This document shows, in pieces, positions 17,700 to 26,827 of a stretch of DNA of 64,000 bases. Location: the NCBI GenBank assembly GCA_947173895.1, contig CAMWGU010000002.1, positions 17,426 to 81,425 on the forward strand, read 5' to 3'. The notes under the pieces were generated by a model that was not told the origin of the DNA, did no database searches, and was given only the letters and a program-made list of their open reading frames with translations. Position numbers and translations under genes: made by a program. The stretch is from an uncultured Bacteroides sp. (GTDB taxonomy: Bacteria > Bacteroidota > Bacteroidia > Bacteroidales > Bacteroidaceae). How positions within the stretch are numbered: the first letter of the stretch is position 1; each line of letters begins with the position of its first letter.

Positions 17700-19379
17700 T
17701 TATGGTTTTACAATGTTTATTTTACGATCTTGAATATTATCAGATTGTATTTTTTGCCTTATGGTCTCTATTGTTGAAGAATAAATCTTTATAGGTTTTT
17801 CTAATATTTTTTTTCCTAACAACTGAGCTTCGTTTATTCTCTCTTGCTCTTTGTATAGCTCGTATAGCTTGAAAAGTGGCATAAAACGAACTGGACACAT
17901 ATATGATGCTTTTAAATAATGTTTTTCAGCTTCTTGATAATATTTTAGTTTCCAATAATTATCTGCCAGCAGCATTTCTGTATCATAATCATTTAAATAT
18001 TTCGTACATTCCTTTGCTATCTTCAGACTTTCATTATATAACATATTTTCGTAAAGAACAGAACTATAGTTAAATAGAAAATAAGGATTATAAAACATTT
18101 TATTATACAAATCATGGTATTTCAAATATGCTTTTTCAAAATAGCCGAAGGACACATTCTGTAATTGCTTTTTCCATGTGTATTGGCTCAAAGCTTCATC
18201 GCAAATATTGCAAACACCATAACAGCATATAATTATTATAAAAGACTTTATACAATAAATGGGCTTTTCTATTTTATATATTCTTTTTGTTTTAAAAGAA
18301 GCTAAACTATAAGCTAATAAGAATGAGACTAATGGATATCTGAAAGGGTAAGAAAAAGAAGAAGTTATCATGATGATTAGCAAACATAGTTTGGCTTCTT
18401 CTTTTTTTTCTTTGCAAGTGAATAGAAGGATAAATAGGATAATCAATATTATAAGTCCCACCAAGCCATATTCTACCAAAAGTAATAAATATTCATTGAA
18501 AGGATGAAATACATTGCTTGCCAGTATGGCGTATTTGTTATCTTTGTCTTTCTGAAATGCTTTTGCTTGAAAGTTCATATAATTACATTTAAAATTTCCA
18601 CTTCCTGTTCCACATAATATTGTTTTTTTATTTATCATAGAAGTAGAGGTTTTATAAATGAATATTCGTCCACTAGTTGAATCGGACTTGCAGAAAATGG
18701 CAATGACTAACAAAAAGCAAAATAATAATAGTTGTATGTAGGTTTGGTGTCGAAAAATATAAAAGAAAAGTACAACTGTGCATGCTATTGTACCTGTTCT
18801 TGATTGTGATATGAGAACAGATGAGAAAATAATGATCCCTCCTATATAGTATAAGGTCTTCTTTTTTTTTAATGTGGTCTTCTGTATTAATTCGCATGCA
18901 AAAGGAAATATGCATGACAATGAAATTGAAAATCCGGCGGGATTATCAAAGCTTCCTGTAACAAAAGTGTAGTTTTGAATAAAATGTAAGATGCCCCAAA
19001 CAGATAAGACAACCCCTATGAGTAGAAGAATTTTATTCACCTTTAAACTTGGCAGAGAATTATTATTAATTATAAAGAAAGAATAAGCCAGCCAAAAGCT
19101 AACGAAATTGTAAATAAAAAAAGTATGATGTGGTGAGGCTATGAAAACTCTGATTATTATATAAAATATAGCTGACGTAACACAAAGATATATTGCATCT
19201 ACATTGCACAGAATCTTCTTTTTTATATTTCTTCCTATAAATAGGATTGCCCCAATTAATATAATTAATTGAAATGCAATCCATTTAATGGTTGTTGTAG
19301 GTTCAACAAATCCTTCGTAAACCGACAGGCTTGTTCCTGTAATAATCAGAAAGTAGAAAAAAGAATCTGGTTTAATCAT
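17700..19379 (-). CDS. O-antigen ligase/polymerase-like membrane protein with C-terminal TPR-like region
   Basis: Multi-TM; SRTGTIACT, GSGNF..., HPFNEYLLLLVEYG motifs; soluble repeat-rich tail. Confidence 0.8.
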   Translation of the reverse strand: MIKPDSFFYFLIITGTSLSVYEGFVEPTTTIKWIAFQLIILIGAILFIGRNIKKKILCNVDAIYLCVTSAIFYIIIRVFIASPHHTFFIYNFVSFWLAYSFFIINNNSLPSLKVNKILLLIGVVLSVWGILHFIQNYTFVTGSFDNPAGFSISLSCIFPFACELIQKTTLKKKKTLYYIGGIIIFSSVLISQSRTGTIACTVVLFFYIFRHQTYIQLLLFCFLLVIAIFCKSDSTSGRIFIYKTSTSMINKKTILCGTGSGNFKCNYMNFQAKAFQKDKDNKYAILASNVFHPFNEYLLLLVEYGLVGLIILIILFILLFTCKEKKEEAKLCLLIIMITSSFSYPFRYPLVSFLLAYSLASFKTKRIYKIEKPIYCIKSFIIIICCYGVCNICDEALSQYTWKKQLQNVSFGYFEKAYLKYHDLYNKMFYNPYFLFNYSSVLYENMLYNESLKIAKECTKYLNDYDTEMLLADNYWKLKYYQEAEKHYLKASYMCPVRFMPLFKLYELYKEQERINEAQLLGKKILEKPIKIYSSTIETIRQKIQSDNIQDRKINIVKP

Positions 19380-20208
19380 GTAACAGGTTTTCTAATTTTG
19401 TTTCTGCAAATTCAAGCGAACCTCTGAAAATCACATTGTGACATTTGTCCAAGATGAGGACGGTAGGTACACCATCTATTTCTACGTAATCCAATAAAGG
19501 GTTTTCGTAATCTGTTGCAAATACGGTGAAATCATATCCTCTGTCAGTAATAAGTTTCTGTCCGGTTTTTATGTCTTCATCCTTTCTGTCGTTTTTGAGA
19601 AAGACAGATGCGATGACAATGGTGGAGTCGCTCTTGTACTTTTCGTGCATTTCTTGTAACTTTGGAAAACTTTTAAAACAACTGGAGCAATGGCTTCCCC
19701 AAAAATCCAATACGATATATTCGCCTTTTAATTCCTTCAGCTTAAAATTTTTATGGCTGTCTTCAAAGGAATAATCAGCAACATTTAATGCCTGTTCTTT
19801 ATTAAGCTTTCCATAGTAATATATTTCACTCCAGTTGTCTTGAACTGTTGTTATTCCAAACAACCATATCATGCACCCTATGACGATTAAAATTTTATGT
19901 TTAAATTCGTATGTTAGTATTGTCGCGATGAATGCCCATAGAATGCAAAGGCTAAATATAAGAGTCACTTTTGTAGCCGTAAAATCTATAATTCTTTGTG
20001 GTAACTCAAGAATCGCCATTCCTGTAAAAATAGCGCTATAAATCAGCAGTCTTTTTTGTTTGGGGTATTTCTTTAGCATCCATAGTGTCAGCAGGACATA
20101 AAGAATACTCCCTATCAATGTCGCCCACCGAAGAGAGACTGCACGGATGGGACAAAAAATCCAATATGTAGCAAATGAATAAAGAAATATTTTGCGAAAA
20201 ATTTTCAT
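19372..20208 (-). CDS. Membrane-anchored TlpA-like thioredoxin family protein
   Basis: Five or six TM segments then LKGEYIVLDFWGSHCSSCFKSFPKLQEMHEKY (CSSC) and GVPTVLILD. Confidence 0.88.
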   Translation of the reverse strand: MKIFRKIFLYSFATYWIFCPIRAVSLRWATLIGSILYVLLTLWMLKKYPKQKRLLIYSAIFTGMAILELPQRIIDFTATKVTLIFSLCILWAFIATILTYEFKHKILIVIGCMIWLFGITTVQDNWSEIYYYGKLNKEQALNVADYSFEDSHKNFKLKELKGEYIVLDFWGSHCSSCFKSFPKLQEMHEKYKSDSTIVIASVFLKNDRKDEDIKTGQKLITDRGYDFTVFATDYENPLLDYVEIDGVPTVLILDKCHNVIFRGSLEFAETKLENLLHD

Positions 20209-20271
20209 GGTATATCTTTTATTTTATGTAGTAGACAGAAGTGTTTTAGCTCTGTCTGCTACGTTTTGTTT

Positions 20272-20958
20272 TCAAATACCTCCACATGTACCATCGCATG
20301 GATAGCTCAATAAAAAACCACAGCCATCTGGAAGTTTTTCACATCCGGATCTAGATTTTTCACAATCCATAGTAATACACCAGGCTATAAACTGATCTAT
20401 TTCACACTCACATTCGCTTTCGCCACTAGACTTAACTATCGCTTTGGATTGTGTTGATGTGCGAATTTTACCGGACTTATCTACCAATGTGTTTCCCGTT
20501 GCAACGATGCCTTTAATTAGTGGCATATCCCAATTAAGTCTAATCTTTGCATCTTCCACCCATTTATAGAAGAATATATCCATTTTCTCTTGTTCCTCAT
20601 CTGTCATTTCTTTTGCCCGATTAAATATTTGTGGATTTTTATCAATATAATTAAGAATGATGGCAATGTGAGCTTTTTCTTCATCATTCCAATCCATTTG
20701 CAGAACTTCATTTAATTTGTCTTTCCAAAAGTCTATTTTTTGTTGTTGGGTAAAAGCACGAAATGTTGCACGTTTTACACTTTCATCCAAATGATTCCAT
20801 GTACTACGGCTCATGGCTCTAATCTCATCAAGATTGTCATGTACCCATTCATTAATTTCTGGGTTACAACTATAAATTTCTTCACTTTGACATCCGGAAA
20901 GGATAATAGTTACAAACAGAAAAGCGTAAAAAAATAATTTTTTCTTCATAATTTTCAT
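20272..20958 (-). CDS. Lipoprotein resembling bacteriocin fulvocin C-related proteins, Cys-rich C-terminus
   Basis: Lipobox ILSGC; helical body ATFRAFTQQQKIDFWKDKLNEVLQMDWNDEEKAHI; C-terminal CECEIDQFIAWCITMDCEKSRSGCEKLPDGCGFLLSYPCDGTCGGI (8 Cys). Confidence 0.65.
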   Translation of the reverse strand: MKIMKKKLFFYAFLFVTIILSGCQSEEIYSCNPEINEWVHDNLDEIRAMSRSTWNHLDESVKRATFRAFTQQQKIDFWKDKLNEVLQMDWNDEEKAHIAIILNYIDKNPQIFNRAKEMTDEEQEKMDIFFYKWVEDAKIRLNWDMPLIKGIVATGNTLVDKSGKIRTSTQSKAIVKSSGESECECEIDQFIAWCITMDCEKSRSGCEKLPDGCGFLLSYPCDGTCGGI

Positions 20959-20963
20959 ATTAA

Positions 20964-21344
20964 TTATTTAACAAATCCTTTTATTCTTAGTACACACACT
21001 TCTTTATCTACATTCGATTCTAAAAAAATGCGTTTATCGAAATGTCCTTTTTGATTTTTTGAATCATAATAGACTTTCACTTTTCCTTTTTCTCCCCTTC
21101 TTATAGGATGTTTGGGATATTCTACTTTTACACATCCACAAGATACAGATGCTTTGTGGATAACAAAAGGGGTATTACTTTTTACATTAAAGGAAAATTC
21201 TTCAAATTCAACCTTTGAGTTTTTGGCATTGATTTGCCCAAAATCATGTATCTTCTTTTCCCATTCAACATTAGCCTTTTCTTGTGAAAAAGCATTGTTT
21301 AAATTAAGTGTTATTAATATGCATGCAACAACTTTAAATAACAT
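20964..21344 (-). CDS. DUF1573 domain protein
   Basis: WEKKIHDFGQI...SVSCGCVKVEYPKHPIRRGEKGKVKVYYDS. Confidence 0.88.
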   Translation of the reverse strand: MLFKVVACILITLNLNNAFSQEKANVEWEKKIHDFGQINAKNSKVEFEEFSFNVKSNTPFVIHKASVSCGCVKVEYPKHPIRRGEKGKVKVYYDSKNQKGHFDKRIFLESNVDKEVCVLRIKGFVK

Positions 21345-21992
21345 AATATGATAGTTTTATATTAAAATAGATTAGTTCATGAATAATGTGTGTATTAATT
21401 AAATTCTTTAATTCTATTTAGAATAGTAATCTAAATAAGCTTTTGTTAAATAGACAGTTATTTCTATAAAAAGGGTAGTCTATATTTTTATTTTTTAAGT
21501 TCATTAACATTTGGAGTGGGATAGTGACTACTCCATCTATGAAGAGCATGGAGACACTTATTGTAAACAAGTCGGATAGGTCTCGCAATTGGTCTCGATG
21601 AAAAGATGGCAGCTTTGGTCGAATCAATCAAATAGGCTTTTCACAGATTTGATATAGACATTCGGTTTCTTTTTTTGAAGTAGTACTAGGCGAAGAAACG
21701 GTTCGGTGTATAGAGATATTCCTTTTGGGGAATAAGGTATCAAGCTATATTTACTTGATTCTCTTGAAAAGATAGATTAAAAAGTTGACTATTCCTTTCC
21801 AAATCAGGATGCAGTAAAGTATTCTCAATTAATATATTTATCTTGAATATCCTTGTTTGAGTTTTCATTGTACGATTAGAAATAATGTTCCTGCTTCAGC
21901 TTCGTCAATAATACAAGATTCTAATCGCCCGAGTTTTAGATAACTCCAGCCTTGTTTTTTGTGCTGCCGGTGTAGAATCCGTGGATTTTATC

Positions 21993-22000
21993 TAAATTTG
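21993..22000 (+). promoter_or_regulatory. Bacteroides-type -7 element (TAAATTTG)
   Basis: Matches TAnnTTTG, 34 nt before ATG 22034. Confidence 0.5.
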
Positions 22001-22033
22001 CACCTGAATAAACAAATAATAACACCTATCGCA

Positions 22034-23857
22034 ATGAAAAAGAGAATCGCTTATGTTGGCATGTACTTCTTTACGCTCCTGCTGATATTTATGATACAGA
22101 AACCGTTGTTCATGCTCTATAATGGTTCCATCGAAAAAGGAATAGGGTTTACCGATTATTTGCAGGTGATGGCTCACGGAGCCAGCCTGGATGCCACTAT
22201 GGCGGGATACCTCACGGTGCTTCCCTTTCTGGTGATGCTGGCCAGTATCTGGTTTAAGCGGTTCCCTTTGAAGAAGATATTGTGGGGCTATTTGGTGTTG
22301 GTGGCCGTGCTGGTCTCTTTGGTCTTTGTGGTGGATATGGGGTTGTATCCCTTTTGGGGATTCAAGCTGGATGCTTCTGTCTTTCTTTATATTGATTCGC
22401 CTAAAGAGGCGTTGGCCAGTGTCTCCATGGGGTTCATCCTGTTGAGGCTCTTGGTTATCTTGTTGCTTGCCGCCTTGAACAGTTGGGTGCTGCTGAGGAT
22501 AACGCCTGCGGTGCTGGAGGCTACCCGTAAACGGGTGGCCGGAACTGTCGGCATGCTGCTGTTGGGTGGTGTGCTTTTTGTCATCATCCGGGGTGGGGTG
22601 ACCGAATCTACTTCCAATATCGGACAAGTGTATTTCAGCAACGACCCTTTTCTGAACCATTCGGCTGTCAATCCTGATTTCAGTTTGTTGTCTTCCATGG
22701 GGAAATCGCAGGATTTCGCATCGGAATTCAACTTCTTTGACGAGGAGAAGCGGGCCGCTTTGTTCGATGGTCTTTATCCTACGGCGGATGGTGACAGCGT
22801 GGTGCAGGTATTGAACACCCAGCGTCCCAATGTGCTGATTGTGCTGATGGAAGGGTTCGGAGGTGCTTTTGTGGAGCCTTTGGGCGGACTGCCCGATGTG
22901 ACTCCCCACTTCAACCGGCTGACAGAGGAGGGTGTGTTCTTTACGAATTGCTATGCCAACAGTTTCCGTACAGACCGTGGGACGGTTTGTACGCTCAGCG
23001 GTTACCTGGGGTTGCCTACGGCATCGGTGATGAAGATTCCTGTCAAGAGCCGCACGCTTCCTTCCATTGCGGAAGAGCTGGTTAGGGTCGGTTATCGGAC
23101 GGATTTCCTATACGGGGGTGATATCAACTTTACCAATATGAAGAGCTATCTGCTGAGCAAGGGCTACCAGCACCTGACTGCCGACACGGATTTCTCGTTG
23201 GCCGAGCAGACCGGCAACGCTTGGGGGGTGAATGATGACATTACGTTTGAGTATCTTTACCGCCGGTTGAAGGACAGGACGGAGTCGCCATGGCATACGG
23301 CATTCCTGACGCTGAGCAGCCACGAACCCTTTGAGGTGCCTTACCATCGGCTGGACGAGCCGATTCCCAATGCCTTTGCGTTCACAGACGACTGTCTGGG
23401 GAAATTTATAGAGAAACTGAAGCAGACTCCAGTGTGGGAGAACCTGTTGGTGGTGTGCCTGCCCGACCATGGTTTCTATTATCCGCGCGAGGGGCTCCAA
23501 ACGGCTCCCAAGTTCTACCATATCCCGATGCTGTGGCTGGGCGGAGCGGTGAAGCAGCCGATGAAGATAGATAAGCTCATGAACCAGGCCGACCTTGCCG
23601 CCACGTTGCTGGGGCAGCTGGGACTGGACCATTCTTCGTTTGCTTTCAGCCGCAATGTGCTGGGCAGCGGTTACACCTATCCTTTTGCCTTTTATAGTTT
23701 CAATAACGGGTTTTCTTTCCGCGACAGTACCGGTGTGACGGTGTTCGACAATCCTTCGGAAAGCATTCTGCTGGACGAACCCTCCGGCTGTGCGGACCGC
23801 GTCGACAAAGGAAAAGCCATCTTGCAAAGCGTATATGACGACTTGGGCGGGCGATAG
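22034..23857 (+). CDS. LTA synthase family / sulfatase-superfamily membrane protein
   Basis: N-terminal TM segments, NVLIVLMEGFGGAFVEPLGG, NSFRTDRGTVCTLSGY, SSHEPFEVP, PDHGFYY; start reassigned to MKKRIAYVG. Confidence 0.9.
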   Translation: MKKRIAYVGMYFFTLLLIFMIQKPLFMLYNGSIEKGIGFTDYLQVMAHGASLDATMAGYLTVLPFLVMLASIWFKRFPLKKILWGYLVLVAVLVSLVFVVDMGLYPFWGFKLDASVFLYIDSPKEALASVSMGFILLRLLVILLLAALNSWVLLRITPAVLEATRKRVAGTVGMLLLGGVLFVIIRGGVTESTSNIGQVYFSNDPFLNHSAVNPDFSLLSSMGKSQDFASEFNFFDEEKRAALFDGLYPTADGDSVVQVLNTQRPNVLIVLMEGFGGAFVEPLGGLPDVTPHFNRLTEEGVFFTNCYANSFRTDRGTVCTLSGYLGLPTASVMKIPVKSRTLPSIAEELVRVGYRTDFLYGGDINFTNMKSYLLSKGYQHLTADTDFSLAEQTGNAWGVNDDITFEYLYRRLKDRTESPWHTAFLTLSSHEPFEVPYHRLDEPIPNAFAFTDDCLGKFIEKLKQTPVWENLLVVCLPDHGFYYPREGLQTAPKFYHIPMLWLGGAVKQPMKIDKLMNQADLAATLLGQLGLDHSSFAFSRNVLGSGYTYPFAFYSFNNGFSFRDSTGVTVFDNPSESILLDEPSGCADRVDKGKAILQSVYDDLGGR

Positions 23858-23910
23858 GAATCAATCTCCTACCGTCTTCTTGATGAAACGCGAACGCCGT
23901 TTGGCGGTTT

Positions 23911-24010
23911 GTACATACGTACGTGTAGGCTTATGCATACGTATGTGTAGCCCGATGCATACGTATGTGTAGGCTTATGCATACGTACGTGTAACCCGAT
24001 GCTTATGCAA
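23911..24010. repeat. Tandem palindrome array, TACGTA core, 22-nt pitch, array B
   Basis: TACGTA cores at 23916, 23938, 23960, 23982 (exact 22-nt spacing), with a degraded fifth unit. Confidence 0.9.
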
Positions 24011-24054
24011 GAGCGGATAGTATCACCCCTTCATCAGGTTGCTTCTTCCCCTTC

Positions 24055-24310
24055 CCCCTTCATCCTTTCATTTTAGGTAAAACCATCTATCAATCAATCG
24101 GTTGAAGATGATAGGGCATCCCCTCACGACCCTTTCAGCCACCGGCATGAGTCCTTTCACATCTGCCTTCGGCGGTTTCACACCATACAGCCTTTGTGTG
24201 CCGATGAAGGGAGGCTGAAAGGAGGATGAAGGGAGCCGACGGAGTGTCCTCTTACCCTCGGAAGCCCCATCGGCAGGGCGTTTCGGCGGATAATGAAAGG
24301 ATGAAGGGAG
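24055..24310 (-). mobile_element. MITE-like non-coding element, copy B (inverted relative to copy A)
   Basis: Reverse complement aligns with 7157-7402 (TTCATTATCCGC-GAAACGCCCTG, GGACACTCCGT-GGCTCCCTTCATCCTCCTTTCA, GCAGATGTGAA); terminal inverted repeats CCCTTCATCCTTTCATT / AATGAAAGGATGAAGGG. Confidence 0.65.
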
Positions 24311-24443
24311 AGACTGAATTATTAAAAGAACAGTTTCTAAAACTATGTCGGCACAACAATTATTAACAAATTGGCATGCAGTCTTTCTCCAATTGCTCCA
24401 CTATATATAGAACACAACCTATTTTATCAACGAACTAAAACTA

Positions 24444-26738
24444 ATGACTGAGAAGATTGTTACTCTAGGAGAAAAAAGACAAGAAACTATGTTTGTGAAA
24501 GGAAAAGAACTATTGCTTAAAGTGCTATCGTTTTTATATGCGAAGAAGGTCAATGTGACCGGTATGAATAAAGTGGAGAAATATAAGATACTGGGATTTA
24601 CTTTCTTCAGAAAAGCCCAAGACGATGCATTTGTCAGAACGGCTTATTTCAAGTTGTTTCGCTTCACCAGACCGATACAGGAGAATGAGTTCTACAGAGA
24701 GTTCTCTTCTATGGATTTTGATATGGCCGATCTTCCTTTGCAACAGGACAGGCAGCCGTTGGTCAGCGTCATTGTGCCCAATTACAATCATGCCCCTTAC
24801 CTGGAAGAACGCCTGAAATCCATTTACCGGCAGACTTACCGGAACATGGAGGTGATCTTGCTGGATGATGCTTCGTCGGACCGGAGTGTGGAGATATTGG
24901 AAAGGTATGCAGCCCGGTATGCCCATAACACCCGGCTGGTTGTCAATGAAGAGAATTCGGGCAAGGTGTTCCGTCAGTGGAACAAGGGGCTGCGGCTGGC
25001 TAAAGGGGAGCTGGTGTGGATTGCCGAGAGCGATGACTGGTGTGATGCGAACTTTCTGGAAGAGGTGGTAGCGGCTTTTGTACACCAGTCGGTCATGCTG
25101 TCTTTTGCACACAGTGTGTTCATGCAGGAAGGTAAGAGGATATGGACTTTGGAGGACTATCTGTCCGATTTGCCTGTTTCTTTCAAATCTCCTTTTGTCA
25201 TGTCTGCCCATTCCATTGTCAACGAGGCTTTTGCCATCAAGAATGTCGTGCCCAATGTAAGCAGTGCCGTTTTTCGGAATGTAGGAACGATTCCCGATGA
25301 GATAACCTCGCTTTGGGGAGAGATGTCCTTGTGTGGCGACTGGTTGTTCTATCTGTGGCTGATCAGAGGAGGAGCTGTGAGCTATACCAACCGGACGCAC
25401 AATTACTATCGGATTCATTCGGGAAGCACTTCGCTGAAGATACAGAAGACATTGGACTATTATATAGAAACGTATAAGGTGTCTGACTATGTGGCGCGCC
25501 ATTATGCGGTAGACGCATCTGTGTTCGAAAAAGTGGAACGCAATCTGCTTTGGCATTGCAAGAGGCAGGGAAGTGTGAGCCCGGACGAGGTGAAGAGGGC
25601 ATACGATGTATCGGCTTTGCGGAAGAGCATGGAAAGACGGACACTGAATGTAGTGGTTTGCGGTTATGGTATGATGCAGGGAGGTGGGGAGATCTTTCCC
25701 ATCTATCTGGCAAACGAACTGAAAAGGCAGGGGCTGGGAGTTACTTTCATCGATTTCAGAGGAGGGAAATACGATGCCGGGATAAGGAAAAAACTGCATC
25801 CCGCCATTCCGCTGGTCGAACTGAACAATGTGCGCTATCTGAAAAAGGCGCTCTCGCTTTTAGGAGCGGACATTGTTCATACCCACGAAGGAAGCACGGA
25901 CAAGGCGGTGGCCCGCATAGTGAAGAACACCCGTCAGGCATACAAGCACATCATCACCCTTCACGGCATGTACGAAGCCATATCGAAGGAATACCTGAAT
26001 GAAATATTGGAAAATGTATTGTATAGCTGTTCGTGTTTTGTGTACATTGCCGACAAAAATCTGATTCCGTTTAAAGGAGTGGACAAGCCGTTGCGGCTTT
26101 CCAAGATAGGCAACGGTCTGCCGATGATTCCTGTACGGCGGCATAGCCGCGCCGAACTGGGAATAGGCGAGCACGACTTCTGCATCACGCTGGCTAGCAG
26201 AAGCCTGTTTGAAAAAGGATGGCTGGAGGCCATAGAAGCGGTGAAAATGGCCAATGCCCGCTCCGAACGGCCTATCCATCTGGTGCTGGTAGGCGATGGC
26301 GAATGCTACGACCAGCTGAAGGGCAAGAAGCTGCCTTCCTATATTCATCTGCTGGGCCGCAAGGCAGACGTAAGAAACTACTTTGCCATGTCCGATTTGG
26401 GACTGCTTCCTTCGCGTTTCAAAGGCGAAAGTTTTCCGCTGGTGGTGATAGAGAGTTTCATGAGCGGCGTGCCGGTGGTGGCCAGCGACATAGGCGAGAT
26501 CAGAAACATGGTCACGGCCGAGGATGGCAAGATGGCGGGAGTCTTGTTCGAACTGGCCGATTGGGAAATCCCCGTCGAGAAGTTGGCACAGATATTGTTG
26601 CATCTGTCGGTGGACGGAGCGGCTTATCAGAATCTGAAAACAGCGGTTGGCAGTGTACTGCCCAAGTTCGATATTGCCTTTACGGCACGGCAATACATCC
26701 ATGTTTATCAGAGTGCGTTAAAAGGAGACAGATGTTAA
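24444..26738 (+). CDS. Two-domain glycosyltransferase (GT2 N-terminal, GT4-like C-terminal)
   Basis: PLVSVIVPNYNHAPYLEERLKSI and WIAESDDWC (GT2); later HTHEGSTDKAVARI, SDLGLLPSRFKGESFPLVVIESFMSGVPVVASDIGEI (GT4). Confidence 0.9.
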   Translation: MTEKIVTLGEKRQETMFVKGKELLLKVLSFLYAKKVNVTGMNKVEKYKILGFTFFRKAQDDAFVRTAYFKLFRFTRPIQENEFYREFSSMDFDMADLPLQQDRQPLVSVIVPNYNHAPYLEERLKSIYRQTYRNMEVILLDDASSDRSVEILERYAARYAHNTRLVVNEENSGKVFRQWNKGLRLAKGELVWIAESDDWCDANFLEEVVAAFVHQSVMLSFAHSVFMQEGKRIWTLEDYLSDLPVSFKSPFVMSAHSIVNEAFAIKNVVPNVSSAVFRNVGTIPDEITSLWGEMSLCGDWLFYLWLIRGGAVSYTNRTHNYYRIHSGSTSLKIQKTLDYYIETYKVSDYVARHYAVDASVFEKVERNLLWHCKRQGSVSPDEVKRAYDVSALRKSMERRTLNVVVCGYGMMQGGGEIFPIYLANELKRQGLGVTFIDFRGGKYDAGIRKKLHPAIPLVELNNVRYLKKALSLLGADIVHTHEGSTDKAVARIVKNTRQAYKHIITLHGMYEAISKEYLNEILENVLYSCSCFVYIADKNLIPFKGVDKPLRLSKIGNGLPMIPVRRHSRAELGIGEHDFCITLASRSLFEKGWLEAIEAVKMANARSERPIHLVLVGDGECYDQLKGKKLPSYIHLLGRKADVRNYFAMSDLGLLPSRFKGESFPLVVIESFMSGVPVVASDIGEIRNMVTAEDGKMAGVLFELADWEIPVEKLAQILLHLSVDGAAYQNLKTAVGSVLPKFDIAFTARQYIHVYQSALKGDRC

Positions 26739-26795
26739 TTATGCGGAATATGGAATAACAAGCAGAGCAATGTTGGGCAGTTGGGCCTTTTTTTA

Positions 26796-26803
26796 TACCT
26801 TTG
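26796..26803 (+). promoter_or_regulatory. Bacteroides-type -7 element (TACCTTTG)
   Basis: Matches TAnnTTTG, 25 nt before ABC transporter start. Confidence 0.5.
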
Positions 26804-26827
26804 CGGCGTGATATATAACTGATAATT

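Noticed and set aside
24534-25799. 421-aa antisense ORF, and other long antisense ORFs (5136-6128, 27524-28606, 8686-9519, 10007-10834)
   Set aside because: All lie opposite strongly supported genes and have low-complexity His/Gln/Arg-rich translations typical of antisense frames.
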